Source: Xylanimonas cellulosilytica DSM 15894 (lineage in GTDB: Bacteria; Actinomycetota; Actinomycetes; Actinomycetales; Cellulomonadaceae). From it: 64,000 nt of DNA. The notes beneath the pieces were generated by a model that was not told where the DNA came from, made no database searches, and worked only from the letters and a program-made list of their open reading frames with translations. The stretch is from contig NC_013530.1 of assembly GCF_000024965.1 (NCBI RefSeq), positions 806,001 to 870,000 on the forward strand, given 5' to 3'. This document shows, one piece after another, positions 9,216-18,163 of this stretch (position 1 is the stretch's first letter; each line of letters starts with the position of its first letter). Both the position numbers and the translations under genes were made by a program.

Positions 9216-9975
9216 TGGCCGCCAGGATCTCCTCGTAGCTGGCGCGCGCGGCGAAGAAGCTGCCGTTGTTGCGGCCGTGGCGCAGCACCTCGATGCGGTC
9301 GGCCACGGCCCGCACGTCGGTCATGTTGTGGCTGATGAGGATCACGGCGTGGCCCAGCTCGCGCAGCGACTCGATGTGGGTCAGCACCTCCGCCGTCTGG
9401 GCGACCGAGAGCGACGCCGTCGGCTCGTCCAGCACGACGACGCGGGGGCGGCCCAGCAGCGTGCGCGCGATGGCGACGGTCTGCCGCTGGCCGGCCGACA
9501 GGACGCGCAGCGGCGTGCGGACCGAGGGGATGCGTGAGGTGAGCGACGCGAGGATCTCGCGGGCCTCGTCCTCCATCGCGGCGTCGTCGACCGCGACCCC
9601 GGCCCGCGAGTCACGCCCGAACCAGGAGCGGCGACGCCGGAGCAGCTCGCGGCCCAGGAACAGGTTCCCGACGACGTCCAGGTTGTCGCACAGCGCGAGG
9701 TCCTGGAACACGGTCGCGATCCCCAGGGCGTGGGCGGCGGCCGCCGAGGGCACCGTCACGGGCTGACCGTCCATCTCGATGAGCCCGGCGTCGGGCTGGA
9801 GCACACCGGCCACGATCTTCGCGAGGGTCGACTTCCCGGCCGCGTTGTCGCCGACGAGGGCCACGACCTCGTGCGCGTGCACGTCGAGGTCGACGTCGGT
9901 GAGCGCCTCGACGTGCCCGAGGGACTTGTGGATGCCACGCAGGGAGAGCACGGGCACCCGGGAGGGTCCGGTCAC
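9193..9975 (-). CDS. Sugar ABC transporter ATP-binding protein, single-domain (FrcA/XylG-like)
   Basis: A 260-residue single nucleotide-binding domain: Walker A GDNAAGKST, Q-loop FQDLALCDNLDVVGNL, signature VLSAGQRQTVAIAR, Walker B VVVLDEPTASL and switch ISHNM. This short form powers pentose or fructose-type importers and needs a permease and a substrate-binding protein, neither of which lies next to it now. Its GTG overlaps the stop of the upstream ROK gene (GTGA) and has AAGGAG 7 nt before it, so it was once translated from a ROK-ATPase operon. As that operon has lost its 5' part, expression is doubtful even though the coding sequence is intact. Confidence 0.82.
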   Translation of the reverse strand: MTGPSRVPVLSLRGIHKSLGHVEALTDVDLDVHAHEVVALVGDNAAGKSTLAKIVAGVLQPDAGLIEMDGQPVTVPSAAAAHALGIATVFQDLALCDNLDVVGNLFLGRELLRRRRSWFGRDSRAGVAVDDAAMEDEAREILASLTSRIPSVRTPLRVLSAGQRQTVAIARTLLGRPRVVVLDEPTASLSVAQTAEVLTHIESLRELGHAVILISHNMTDVRAVADRIEVLRHGRNNGSFFAARASYEEILAAITGATTA

Positions 9976-10361
9976 CGGGCGACTCCTTCCACGACGTCGG
10001 TCTCGGTCCGGGCGAGCTCGAGCGCGCCGACGAGCTCGGCCCGCGTGCCGAGGCTCCCGGCGACGACGTCGGCGGCCGCGAAGCGGTGCGGCAGCGCATG
10101 CCGTCGCACGGAATCTCTCAGGGCGCCCACGACGACGTCGCCGGCCTGGGCGAGCTCCCCGCCGACGACGACGAGCTGGGGGTCGACGACCGTGACGATC
10201 CCGGCGACGACCTGCCCTGCTCGCCCAGCGGCGTCGGCGAGGACGCGCTCGCAGCCGGGGTCGCCGTCGCGGGCGCGCCGCACCACGTCGCGCAGCGTGA
10301 CCTCGCCGAGCGCGGGGGACGTGCACGGGGCGGGCGAGCCGCTTCTCGAGGACGCGCCCGA
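9972..10361 (-). pseudogene. C-terminal remnant of a ROK-family regulator or sugar kinase
   Basis: Only the last ~125 residues of a ROK protein remain: TLRDVVRRARDGDPGCERVLADA, then VDPQLVVVGGELAQAGD and a final LGTRAELVGALELA, all typical of the ROK C-terminal half. The N-terminal helix-turn-helix, the ATP-binding segment and the zinc-binding CxCG region are missing. Upstream, the frame runs into sequence of the oppositely oriented ABC ATPase fragment at about 10345-10362. It is the 5' partner of the single-domain ATPase gene. A real deletion is more likely than a frameshift, because no other frame nearby restores the missing part. Confidence 0.72.
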
Positions 10362-11317
10362 CGGGGATCGCCGACCGGGTCACCGTCATCCGCGACGGCC
10401 GCACGATCGAGACGCTCGACTTCCACGGCGAGGAGACGATCACCGAGGACCGCATCATCCGCGGCATGGTCGGTCGCCCGCTCGACTCCCGCTTCCCCGA
10501 CCACACGCCGACCATCGGCGAGGAGATGCTGCGGATCGAGGACTGGACGGTCCACCACCCCATCGACACCGAGCGCAAGGTCGTCGACGGCGCGAACCTC
10601 TCGGTCCGCGCGGGGGAGATCGTCGGTCTCGCGGGCCTCATGGGCGCCGGTCGCACCGAGCTCGCGATGAGCCTGTTCGGACGCACCTACGGAGCGAACA
10701 TCTCCGGCCGCGTGTACAAGCACGGCAAGGAGATCGCGATCCGCAACGTCGGCGACGCGATCCGCCACGGCATCGCCTACACGACCGAGGACCGCAAGGC
10801 GCTGGGCCTCAACCTCATCCAGACGATCCGCGAGAACATCTCGGCGGCGGCGCTGGGCAAGGTCTCCAGCGCGTGGGGCGTCATGAAGCCGGGCGCGGAG
10901 GAGGTCGTCGCCGAGAAGTTCCGCAAGGAGTTCCGGATCAAGGCGCCCACGGTCGAGTCGCTCGTCGGCAAGCTCTCGGGCGGCAACCAGCAGAAGGTCG
11001 TGCTGTCCAAGTGGGTCAACACCGACCCCGACGTGCTCATCCTCGACGAGCCGACGCGCGGCATCGACGTCGGGGCCAAGTACGAGATCTACGGCATCAT
11101 CAACGCCCTCGCCGACGCCGGCAAGGCCGTGATCGTCATCTCGTCCGAGCTGCCCGAGCTCATCGGCACCTGCGATCGCATCTACGCGGTCGCCGAAGGC
11201 CGCATCACCGGCGAGGTGCCCCGCGAGCGCGCCACCCAGGAAGAGCTCATGCGCTACATGACCATGGAGAAGGCCCCCGCTCGCACGGGCGCGGCCACGG
11301 AAGGAAACCAGGAATGA
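10362..11317 (+). pseudogene. 5'-truncated multiple-sugar ABC ATPase (GguA/MmsA/XylG type)
   Basis: The visible frame begins at IADRVTVIRDGRTIETLDF, a sequence normally near residue 200 of a ~510-residue double-NBD protein. What is left is the linker and the second NBD: GLMGAGRTEL in the Walker A position (Arg replaces Lys, as usual for the second domain), TTEDRKALGL, KLSGGNQQKVVLSKW, VLILDEPTRGID and ISSELPEL. The first ATP-binding domain is gone. ATG 10466 could restart translation but would make a product without a canonical Walker A lysine. The stop overlaps the permease start (ATGA). The substrate-binding gene (chvE-like) expected upstream is also absent. Confidence 0.75.
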
Positions 11318-12486
11318 ACGTCATCCGGGAAGCGCTGGGCCGGAACGTCCGCCAGTACGGCATCGTCGGTGCACTCATCGTCATCGTCCTGTTCTTCCAG
11401 TGGCAGACCGACGGTCGCCTGCTCATGCCGAACAACCTCGCGGCGCTCGTCCAGCAGAACGCCTACGTGATGATCTTGGCGATCGGCATGGTCGCCGTCA
11501 TCGTCGCCGGGCACATCGACCTGTCGGTCGGGTCCGTCGTCGCCTTCATCGGCGGCCTCACGGCGATCATGCTGGCCCACTGGGGGTGGCCGGTACCCGT
11601 CGCGATCGTCGCGGCGCTCGCGGTCGGCGCCCTCGTGGGCTGCTGGCACGGGTTCTGGATCGCGTACGTCGGGATCCCAGCGTTCATCGTGACCCTCGCG
11701 GGCATGCTGCTCTTCCGCGGTCTCGCCATCGTGCTCGTGGGCCAGACCGTCGCGACGGGGTCGAAGACGTTCAACCAGATCGGCAACGGTTCGCTGCCGA
11801 ACGTCCTCGGCTTCGTCGGGAACATCGACGTCGTGACCATCGTCATCGGGGCCGTCGCGATCGTGGGCCTGGTGATCTCGCAGTTCCGCGCGCGCCGGGC
11901 GATGATCTCGCACGGGCTGCACACCGAGGCGTGGGGTGCGTTCGTCGCCAAGAACGTCGTGATGGCGGTGCTGATCGGCCTGGTCGCGTGGCGGCTGTCG
12001 CTGTCGCACGGCGGTACGCCGATCATCCTGATCATCGTCGGTGCCCTGATCCTCGGCTTCACGTTCGTGCTGAACCGCACGCGATTCGGCCGGCACGTGT
12101 ACGCCGTGGGCGGCAACCGCAACGCCGCGATCCTGTCGGGTGTCGACACCAGGCGCACCGACTTCCAGATCTTCGTCAACATGGGTCTGCTCGCCGCGGT
12201 CGCCGCGATCGCGACGACGGCCCGTGCCGGGAGCGGTGTGGCTGCCGCCGGCCAGAACTTCGAGCTCGACGCCATCGCCGCCTGCTTCATCGGTGGCACC
12301 GCCGTCACGGGTGGCGTCGGCCGGATCTCGGGCGCCATGGTGGGCGCGCTCATCATGGGCGTGCTCAACATGGGGCTGTCGATCATGAGGGTCGACTCCG
12401 CGTGGCAGATGGCCATCAAGGGCCTGGTGCTTCTCGCCGCCGTCGCCCTCGACATCGTCTCGAAGCGCCGGGGCGCGCTGGTCTGA
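11314..12486 (+). CDS. Multiple-sugar ABC transporter permease (GguB/MmsB/XylH type)
   Basis: A full-length (390 residue) inner-membrane permease of the ribose/xylose branch with about ten hydrophobic segments and the family hallmarks VAGHIDLSVGSVVAFIGGLTA near the N-terminus and FIGGTAVTGGVGRISGAMVGAL near the C-terminus. It would move a monosaccharide with GguA and a periplasmic-type binding protein. Its ATG overlaps the stop of the truncated ATPase gene. Without the ATPase N-domain and the binding protein it is probably an orphan unless another ATPase serves it. Confidence 0.88.
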   Translation: MNVIREALGRNVRQYGIVGALIVIVLFFQWQTDGRLLMPNNLAALVQQNAYVMILAIGMVAVIVAGHIDLSVGSVVAFIGGLTAIMLAHWGWPVPVAIVAALAVGALVGCWHGFWIAYVGIPAFIVTLAGMLLFRGLAIVLVGQTVATGSKTFNQIGNGSLPNVLGFVGNIDVVTIVIGAVAIVGLVISQFRARRAMISHGLHTEAWGAFVAKNVVMAVLIGLVAWRLSLSHGGTPIILIIVGALILGFTFVLNRTRFGRHVYAVGGNRNAAILSGVDTRRTDFQIFVNMGLLAAVAAIATTARAGSGVAAAGQNFELDAIAACFIGGTAVTGGVGRISGAMVGALIMGVLNMGLSIMRVDSAWQMAIKGLVLLAAVALDIVSKRRGALV

Positions 12487-12493
12487 CCCACCC

Positions 12494-12653
12494 GGTGGTT
12501 GAGCCCGTCGAAACCACCCACCCCGGTGGTTGAGCCTGTCGAAACCACCCCCTCCGGTGGTTGAGCCTGTCGAAACCACCCCCTCCGGTGGTTGAGCCTG
12601 TCGAAACCACGTCCGGCGCCAGCCACCGGCTGGTTCCGACCGGCTCAACCACC
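12494..12653. repeat. Four 25-bp palindromic repeats at 31-bp period plus one degenerate inverted copy
   Basis: Units at 12494-12518, 12525-12549, 12556-12580 and 12587-12611 read GGTGGTTGAGCC, then YGTC, then GAAACCACC (the last ends CCACG). A degenerate inverted copy lies at about 12629-12653. Each unit has 7-bp arms (GGTGGTT/AACCACC). The array separates the sugar permease gene from the glyA promoter and could fold as a terminator. This is the first of seven clusters of the same family in the window. Confidence 0.9.
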
Positions 12654-12661
12654 GTTTGCGC

Positions 12662-12775
12662 TACCCTGGACTGCGTCGCGACTGGCGAGCTCCCACGCTG
12701 AACAGCAGGGGGCGGGTGGGTCACCACCAGGGAGCGGCAACGCTGTACGACGACGGGTCGAACGCCTGGGCCCTG
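12662..12775 (+). promoter_or_regulatory. ZTP riboswitch (pfl motif) with its -10 box, controlling glyA-folD
   Basis: The conserved blocks of the pfl/ZTP aptamer appear in order: GCGACTGGCG (12677-12686), then after a variable stem CACCACCAGGGAGCGGC (12722-12738), then after a loop region ACGCCTGGGCCC (about 12762-12773). A TACCCT -10 box (12662-12667) lies just upstream. ZTP riboswitches sense the purine intermediate ZTP/ZMP, which builds up when 10-formyl-THF is scarce, and raise expression of one-carbon genes such as glyA and folD, exactly the genes that follow. Confidence 0.88.
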
Positions 12776-12809
12776 TGTCATGGACCACCGTGTCCTGTCC
12801 ACCGTCCGT

Positions 12810-12847
12810 CGCAGCGGCGTGCGTCGCTGCGGTTCGCAGCCCGGGAG
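12810..12847 (+). promoter_or_regulatory. Two mutually exclusive hairpins ending at the glyA ribosome site
   Basis: CGCAGCG (12810-12816) can pair with CGCTGCG (12825-12831). The same segment GCTGCG (12826-12831) can instead pair with CGCAGC (12835-12840) in a tight hairpin next to the Shine-Dalgarno GGGAG (12843-12847). The two structures cannot coexist, as expected of an expression platform linking the ZTP aptamer to translation of glyA. There is no U-tract, so transcription termination is less likely. Confidence 0.45.
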
Positions 12848-12853
12848 AACCCC

Positions 12854-14140
12854 ATGAGCGCACCTGACCCCCTCCTGACCGGCAACATCGCTGACGTCGA
12901 CCCCGAGATCGCCGCCGTCCTCGACGGAGAGCTCGCCCGCCAGCGCGACACCCTCGAGATGATCGCGTCGGAGAACTTCGTGCCGAACGCCGTCCTGCAG
13001 GCGCAGGGCTCGGTGCTCACCAACAAGTACGCCGAGGGCTACCCGGGCCGCCGCTACTACGGCGGCTGCGAGCAGGTCGACATCGCGGAGAACCTCGCGA
13101 TCGCCCGCGCCAAGGCCCTGTTCGGCGCCGAGCACGCCAACGTCCAGCCGCACGCGGGCGCCCAGGCCAACGCAGCCGTGCTGCACGCGCTCGCCACGGC
13201 CGGCGACCGCATCCTCGGCCTCGAGCTGGCCCACGGCGGCCACCTCACGCACGGCATGAAGATCAACTTCTCCGGCCGCCTCTACGACGTCGGCTCCTAC
13301 GGCGTCGACCCGCAGACGTACCGCGTCGAGATGGACGAGGTGCGCAAGAAGGCCATCGAGCACCAGCCCGAGGTCATCATCGCGGGCTGGTCCGCCTACC
13401 CCCGCCACCTGGACTTCGCCGCGTTCCGCGAGATCGCCGACGAGGTCGGCGCGAAGCTGTGGGTGGACATGGCCCACTTCGCGGGCCTCGTGGCCGCGGG
13501 CCTGCACCCGTCGCCCGTGCCGCACGCCGACGTCGTCTCCTCCACGGTGCACAAGACCATCGGCGGTCCCCGCTCCGGCTTCATCCTGTCCCAGGAGCAG
13601 TGGGCCAAGAAGATCGACTCCGCCGTGTTCCCGGGTCAGCAGGGCGGCCCGCTCATGCACGTGGTCGCGGCCAAGGCCGTGGCGTTCAAGATCGCCGCGT
13701 CCGAGTCCTTCAAGGACCGCCAGGAGCGCACGCTGCGCGGCGCTCAGATCATCGCCTCGCGCCTCTCCGAGCCCGACGTCGCAGCCGCGGGTGCGTCCGT
13801 GCTGACCGGCGGCACCGACGTGCACCTGGTGCTGGTGGACCTGCGCAAGTCCGCGCTCGACGGCCAGCAGGCCGAGGACCTCCTGCACGACGCGGGCATC
13901 ACCGTGAACCGCAACGCCGTCCCGTTCGACCCGCGGCCCCCGCGCGTCACCTCGGGCCTGCGCATCGGCACCCCGGCGCTCGCCACGCGCGGCTTCGGCG
14001 ACGCCGAGTTCACCGAGGTGGCCGACATCATCGCCATCGCCCTGCGCGACGGTGCGGCCGCCGACGTCGAGGCGCTGCGCGCCCGCGTGGACGCGCTGAC
14101 CGCCGAGTTCCCGCTCTACGACGGCCTGGTGCAGTACTGA
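12854..14140 (+). CDS. glyA: Serine hydroxymethyltransferase
   Basis: A 428-residue cytosolic PLP enzyme that converts serine and THF to glycine and 5,10-methylene-THF. Visible signatures: [36 protein letters not shown], the PLP-lysine motif [15 protein letters not shown] and [13 protein letters not shown]. Length is normal. ATG 12854 has GGGAG 6 nt upstream. It is the first gene of a two-gene operon with folD (1-nt overlap) behind the ZTP riboswitch. Confidence 0.96.
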   Translation: MSAPDPLLTGNIADVDPEIAAVLDGELARQRDTLEMIASENFVPNAVLQAQGSVLTNKYAEGYPGRRYYGGCEQVDIAENLAIARAKALFGAEHANVQPHAGAQANAAVLHALATAGDRILGLELAHGGHLTHGMKINFSGRLYDVGSYGVDPQTYRVEMDEVRKKAIEHQPEVIIAGWSAYPRHLDFAAFREIADEVGAKLWVDMAHFAGLVAAGLHPSPVPHADVVSSTVHKTIGGPRSGFILSQEQWAKKIDSAVFPGQQGGPLMHVVAAKAVAFKIAASESFKDRQERTLRGAQIIASRLSEPDVAAAGASVLTGGTDVHLVLVDLRKSALDGQQAEDLLHDAGITVNRNAVPFDPRPPRVTSGLRIGTPALATRGFGDAEFTEVADIIAIALRDGAAADVEALRARVDALTAEFPLYDGLVQY

Positions 14141-15021
14141 TGGTCGCGGCCAAGCTGGACGGCACCGCCACCGCGGCGACGATCAAGGCGGAGCTGCGCG
14201 AGCGGGTCGCCGCGCTCGCGGAGCGGGGCGTCGTGCCCGGCCTGGGCACCCTGCTGGTCGGGGACGACCCCGGCTCGCGGTGGTACGTGGCCGGCAAGCA
14301 CAAGGACTGCGCGGAGGTGGGAATCGCCTCCATCCGCGAGGACCTGCCGGCCGACGCCACGCAGGAGCAGATCGAGGCGGCCGTGCGCCGCCTCAACGAG
14401 GACCCGGCGTGCACCGGGTACATCGTGCAGCTCCCGCTGCCGAAGGGCATCGACACGAACCGCGTGCTCGAGCTCGTCGACCCCGCCAAGGACGCCGACG
14501 GGCTGCACCCCACCAACCTGGGGCGTCTGGTGCTGCGGGTCAACGAGCCGATCGACTCCCCGCTGCCGTGCACCCCGCGCGGCATCGTCGACCTGCTGCT
14601 GCGGCACGACGTCGACCTGCACGGCAAGCACGTCGTCGTCCTCGGGCGCGGCGTCACCGTGGGGCGCCCGATCGGGCTGCTGCTCACGCGCCGGGCCGTG
14701 AACGCGACGGTCACCTTGACCCACACGGGCACCGTCGGCCTGGCGGACCTGGTGCGGCAGGCCGACGTCGTCGTCGCGGCGGCGGGCGTCAAGGGCATCG
14801 TCACGGCCGACATGGTCAAGCCGGGCGCGATCCTCGTCGATGTCGGCGTCTCGCGCGAGATCGACGAGGAGACGGGCAAGTCCCGCGTCGTCGGCGACGT
14901 CGCCCCGGCCGCCCTGGACCAGGCGGCCTGGTACAGCCCGAACCCGGGCGGCGTCGGCCCGATGACGCGAGCCATGCTCCTGACGAACGTCGTCGAGACG
15001 GCGGAACGCACCCTCGCGTGA
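14140..15021 (+). CDS. folD: Bifunctional methylene-THF dehydrogenase/cyclohydrolase
   Basis: A 293-residue enzyme that interconverts 5,10-methylene-, methenyl- and 10-formyl-THF. Evidence: [17 protein letters not shown] (catalytic Tyr-x3-Lys), [23 protein letters not shown], the NADP loop [17 protein letters not shown] and [14 protein letters not shown]. The first codon overlaps the glyA stop (TGATG), so translation is coupled, and the ZTP riboswitch governs both genes. It is followed at once by a large palindromic repeat cluster. Confidence 0.96.
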   Translation: MVAAKLDGTATAATIKAELRERVAALAERGVVPGLGTLLVGDDPGSRWYVAGKHKDCAEVGIASIREDLPADATQEQIEAAVRRLNEDPACTGYIVQLPLPKGIDTNRVLELVDPAKDADGLHPTNLGRLVLRVNEPIDSPLPCTPRGIVDLLLRHDVDLHGKHVVVLGRGVTVGRPIGLLLTRRAVNATVTLTHTGTVGLADLVRQADVVVAAAGVKGIVTADMVKPGAILVDVGVSREIDEETGKSRVVGDVAPAALDQAAWYSPNPGGVGPMTRAMLLTNVVETAERTLA

Positions 15022-15030
15022 CCCGACCCC

Positions 15031-15279
15031 GGTGGTTGAGTCCTCTCCGGTGGTTGAGCCTGTCGAAACCACCCCACCCTTCCGCTCGAGCCCTCCGGTG
15101 GTTGAGCCTGTCGAAACCACCCCACACACCCCACGGTGGTTGAGCCTGTCGAAACCACGTCCCGTCCGCTGGAGGTGGGGTGGTTTCGACAGGCTCAACC
15201 ACCGTGGGGTGTGTGGGGTGGTTTCGACAAGCTCAACCACCGCGGGGTGTGTGGGGTGGTTTCGACAGGCTCAACCACC
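15031..15279. repeat. Cluster of six 25-bp palindromic repeats, three in each orientation
   Basis: After a partial copy at 15031, three units run forward (15049-15073, 15097-15121, 15135-15159) and three run inverted (15179-15203, 15217-15241, 15255-15279). The whole cluster is thus a long inverted repeat around a 19-nt centre. It fills the gap between folD and the VOC gene; a strong cruciform or a terminator is possible. No gene is supported here. Confidence 0.92.
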
Positions 15280-15361
15280 GTTGCGGCGGGGGCGGCGATG
15301 AGTTGTGCCCGGGGGTGTCGTCCCAAGACGTGACAGCAGCGTCTGGACGGAGGGCAGAACG

Positions 15362-15838
15362 ATGGGGATCGTCAGGCCACATCTGTGGTTCGCGCAGGAT
15401 GCCGAGAAGGCCGCGGAGTTCTACGCCCGCGTCATCCCGAACTCGCGGGTCACCAACGTCGTGACCGCACCCGCCGGCATCCCGGACGTGACCGAGGGGG
15501 ACCCGTTCATCGTGACCCTCGAGCTCGACGGCATGCGGGTCGACATGATCAACGCCGGCTCGGCGTTCCAGCTCGACGAGGCGTTCAGCTTCATCGTCGA
15601 CTGCGAGGACCAGGCGCAGGTGGACCACTACTGGGAGACGCTCACCGCCGACGGCGGCAAGCCCGGCCAGTGCGGCTGGCTGACCGACCGTTTCGGCGTC
15701 TCGTGGCAGGTGGTGCCGAAGCAGCTCGAGACGCTCTTCGGCGACTACACCAGCGAGGGCAGCAAGAAGGCCCTGGCCGCGATGTTCGCGATGGGCAAGC
15801 TGGACATCGCCGCGCTGGAGGCGGCCGCCGCGTCCTGA
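15362..15838 (+). CDS. VOC-superfamily (PhnB-like) protein
   Basis: A 158-residue protein of the glyoxalase/VOC fold, PhnB or '3-demethylubiquinone methyltransferase-like' branch: PHLWFAQDAEKAAEFYARVIPNS at the start, the central INAGSAFQLDEAFSFIVDCEDQAQVDHYWETL, and the typical CGWLTDRFGVSWQVVPKQL. Such proteins are often annotated without a known substrate. The family's C-terminal extension (AMFAMGKLDIAALE) is present. A GGAGGG lies ~10 nt before ATG 15362. It stands alone between a repeat cluster and xth. Confidence 0.85.
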   Translation: MGIVRPHLWFAQDAEKAAEFYARVIPNSRVTNVVTAPAGIPDVTEGDPFIVTLELDGMRVDMINAGSAFQLDEAFSFIVDCEDQAQVDHYWETLTADGGKPGQCGWLTDRFGVSWQVVPKQLETLFGDYTSEGSKKALAAMFAMGKLDIAALEAAAAS

Positions 15839-15879
15839 CACGTCGGGGGGTGTCGGCGGCGTAGGGCAGAATCCTGCCC

Positions 15880-16719
15880 GTGCTGACCGTCGCCACCGCC
15901 AACGTCAACGGGATCCGTGCCGCCATGCGGCGGGGGATGGACTCGTGGATCGCCGACCGCTCGCCCGACGTCCTGCTGATGCAGGAGGTGCGGGCGCCCG
16001 ACGCCGTGCTCGACGGGTTCTTCGACGGGTGGCATGTCGCGCACCAGGCGTGCGACATCAAGGGGCGTGCGGGCGTCGCCGTCGCGTCACGCCTGCCGGT
16101 GCACGCGGTGCGCGTCGGGCTGGAGGCGTACGGCCCGCGGTCGTCGGAGGGGGGCTGTGAGCCGGAACCCGCCGTGGACACGGGGCGCTGGGTCGAGGCC
16201 GACGTCGAGCTGCCCGGCGGCGGGCTGCTCACGGTGGTCTCCGCGTACATCCACTCTGGTTCGACCTGGCCCGTGGACAACCCGGTCAAGATGGTCGAGA
16301 AGTACGCCTACCTGGAGAAGGTCACCGCGCGCCTCGCCGAGCTGGGGTCAGGCCCGACGCCGACGCTCGTCGCGGGCGACCTCAACATCGCCCACCACAA
16401 CGTCGACATCGCGAACTGGAAGGGCAACCTGAAGAACGCCGGGTTCCTGCCCGAGGAGCGGGCGTACCTGGACCGCTGGTTCGACGAGCTCGGCTGGACC
16501 GACCTGGGGCGCGCGCACGGCGGCGAAGGCCCGGGGCCCTACACCTGGTGGTCGTGGCGCGGGCAGGCGTACGTCAACGACAAGGGCTGGCGCATCGACT
16601 ACCAGCTCGCCAACCCGGCACTGGCACCCCGGGCGCTCAAGGTCGAGGTCGACCGCGCGCCCACCTACGAGGAGCGCTGGAGCGACCACGCCCCGCTGAT
16701 CGCCACCTACGACCTGTAG
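15880..16719 (+). CDS. xth: Exodeoxyribonuclease III
   Basis: A 279-residue AP endonuclease/3'-5' exonuclease of the EEP fold used in base-excision repair. Seen: TANVNGIRAAMRRGM (metal Asn), LLMQEVRAP (metal Glu), VSAYIHSGS, LVAGDLNIAHHNVDIANWKGN (catalytic Asp-x-Asn), WRIDYQLANP and WSDHAPLIATYDL (catalytic Asp-His). GTG 15880 follows CAGAAT (15867-15872) by 7 nt, consistent with a leaderless start; a GGGCAG/CTGCCC inverted repeat overlaps this box. It is convergent with galK. Confidence 0.93.
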   Translation: MLTVATANVNGIRAAMRRGMDSWIADRSPDVLLMQEVRAPDAVLDGFFDGWHVAHQACDIKGRAGVAVASRLPVHAVRVGLEAYGPRSSEGGCEPEPAVDTGRWVEADVELPGGGLLTVVSAYIHSGSTWPVDNPVKMVEKYAYLEKVTARLAELGSGPTPTLVAGDLNIAHHNVDIANWKGNLKNAGFLPEERAYLDRWFDELGWTDLGRAHGGEGPGPYTWWSWRGQAYVNDKGWRIDYQLANPALAPRALKVEVDRAPTYEERWSDHAPLIATYDL

Positions 16720-16799
16720 CGACCCGTTCCGGGGGTCTCGACAGGCTCGACCGTCGGGTCGGGTCTCGACTGGGTTGGCCGCCGGGTCGAGGGCTGGGG

Positions 16800-18089
16800 T
16801 CAGGCGTCTCGACCGGCGGCGGCCGACGGCGGGGCCGCCAGGAAGGCGGGCGCCGTGAAGCCTGCGTCGGCGAACGCGGCGGCCACCGCCTCGGCGACCG
16901 GCTCGACCTGGTCGGCCCGCACCAGCGCGATCGTCGAGCCGCCGAACCCGCCGCCCGTCATGCGGGCGCCGATCGCGCCCGCCGCGAGGGAGGCGTCGAC
17001 GGCCAGGTCGGTCTCGGGAACGGTGACCTCGTAGTCGTCGCGCAGCGAGGCGTGCGAGGCGTTCATGAGCGCCCCCGCCCGCGCGGCGGCGGCCTCGTCG
17101 GGGACGCCGTCGGCGCCCAGACCGCCCCGGACGAGCTCCGCGAGCTCGGCGGTGCGGGCCGTCTCGGTGACCACGTGCCGCACCCGACGGCGCAGGCTGT
17201 CCTCGACGTCGACCTCGGTCAGGCGCGTGAGGGCCGCGTCCAGGTCGGCGAGCCCGATCTCCCTCAGGCTCTGCACGCCGAGGTAGCCGGCGGCGGTGTC
17301 GCACGCGGCGCGACGGTCGGCGTACTGCCCGTCGACGAGCTGGTGCGGGGCACGCGAGTCGATCACCAGCAGGTTCAGGCCGGCCGTGGCGAGGTCGAAC
17401 GGCACGTGCTGGGCGAAGTCGGCGGGCGCGAGGCCGGCGCGGAAGTCGAGCAGCAGCGCCTGGTCCTCGGCGCACAGCATCGACGCGGACTGGTCGAGCC
17501 CGCCCGTCGGGGCGCCCGCGATGTCGTTCTCGGCGCGCCGGGCGGCGTCGACCAGCACGGTGCGGCCGGTGTCGTCACCGGTCAGGCCCAGCCCGAAGAC
17601 GTCTGACAGCGCGACGGCGAACGCGCACTCGATCGCCGCGGAGCTCGACAGCGAGGCCCCGAACGGCACGCACGAGTCGACGACGGCGTCGAACCCGCCG
17701 ACCGGGTAGCCGGCCTCGCGCAGCGCCCAGGCGACCCCGGCGACGTAGGCGCCCCAACCCTCCACCGTCCCACCCGCGTGGATGTCCGTGAGGCGCGCGG
17801 TCCACGGCTCGTCGGTCTGGGCCGAGGCGATGCGCACGACGTCGTCGTCACGCTTCTCGAGCGCGACGTACGTGCGGTGCGGCAGCGCCGTGGGCAGGCA
17901 CAGCCCTTCGTTGTAGTCGGTGTGCTCGCCGATGATGTTCACCCGGCCGGGGGCCGACCAGACGCCGTCGGCCGTCCCGTCGACGGGGCCCGTCTCGCTG
18001 TCGTCGTGGAACGTCGTCGCGAACAGCGCGCGGACGCGCTCGACCCCCTCGGCGCGGGTCCAGGCGGGCAGCCACTGCGGTACGGACAT
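16800..18089 (-). CDS. galK: Galactokinase
   Basis: A 429-residue GHMP kinase that phosphorylates galactose in the Leloir pathway. The N-terminal signature GRVNIIGEHTDYNEG, the ATP-loop PFGASLSSSAAIE and the C-terminal ARMTGGGFGGSTIAL are all present, as is the substrate-contact region APTGGLDQSASML. ATG 18089 is chosen because GAGGAG lies 7 nt upstream. No galT or galE is in the window. Downstream (16720-16799) only degenerate copies of the palindromic repeat are seen. Confidence 0.95.
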   Translation of the reverse strand: MSVPQWLPAWTRAEGVERVRALFATTFHDDSETGPVDGTADGVWSAPGRVNIIGEHTDYNEGLCLPTALPHRTYVALEKRDDDVVRIASAQTDEPWTARLTDIHAGGTVEGWGAYVAGVAWALREAGYPVGGFDAVVDSCVPFGASLSSSAAIECAFAVALSDVFGLGLTGDDTGRTVLVDAARRAENDIAGAPTGGLDQSASMLCAEDQALLLDFRAGLAPADFAQHVPFDLATAGLNLLVIDSRAPHQLVDGQYADRRAACDTAAGYLGVQSLREIGLADLDAALTRLTEVDVEDSLRRRVRHVVTETARTAELAELVRGGLGADGVPDEAAAARAGALMNASHASLRDDYEVTVPETDLAVDASLAAGAIGARMTGGGFGGSTIALVRADQVEPVAEAVAAAFADAGFTAPAFLAAPPSAAAGRDA

Positions 18090-18163
18090 GCGGGAACTCC
18101 TCGTGCGGTCGTCGACGACAGGCAGCACCTAGTCTCGCAGGTCACGCACCCGTTCTGGCCGCC

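Noticed and set aside
10466-11317. Intact short sugar ATPase starting at ATG 10466
   Set aside because: The frame shows homology upstream of this ATG, and the only Walker A left has Arg in place of Lys, so it is a truncated second domain.
12494-15279. Regular repeats considered as CRISPR arrays
   Set aside because: Units are palindromic, spacers are 6 nt or irregular and not unique, orientation alternates, and no cas gene exists.
15841-15879. GGGCAG/CTGCCC inverted repeat as a terminator of the VOC gene
   Set aside because: It overlaps the predicted -10 of xth and has only a 4-nt loop and 6-bp stem; a promoter element is more likely.
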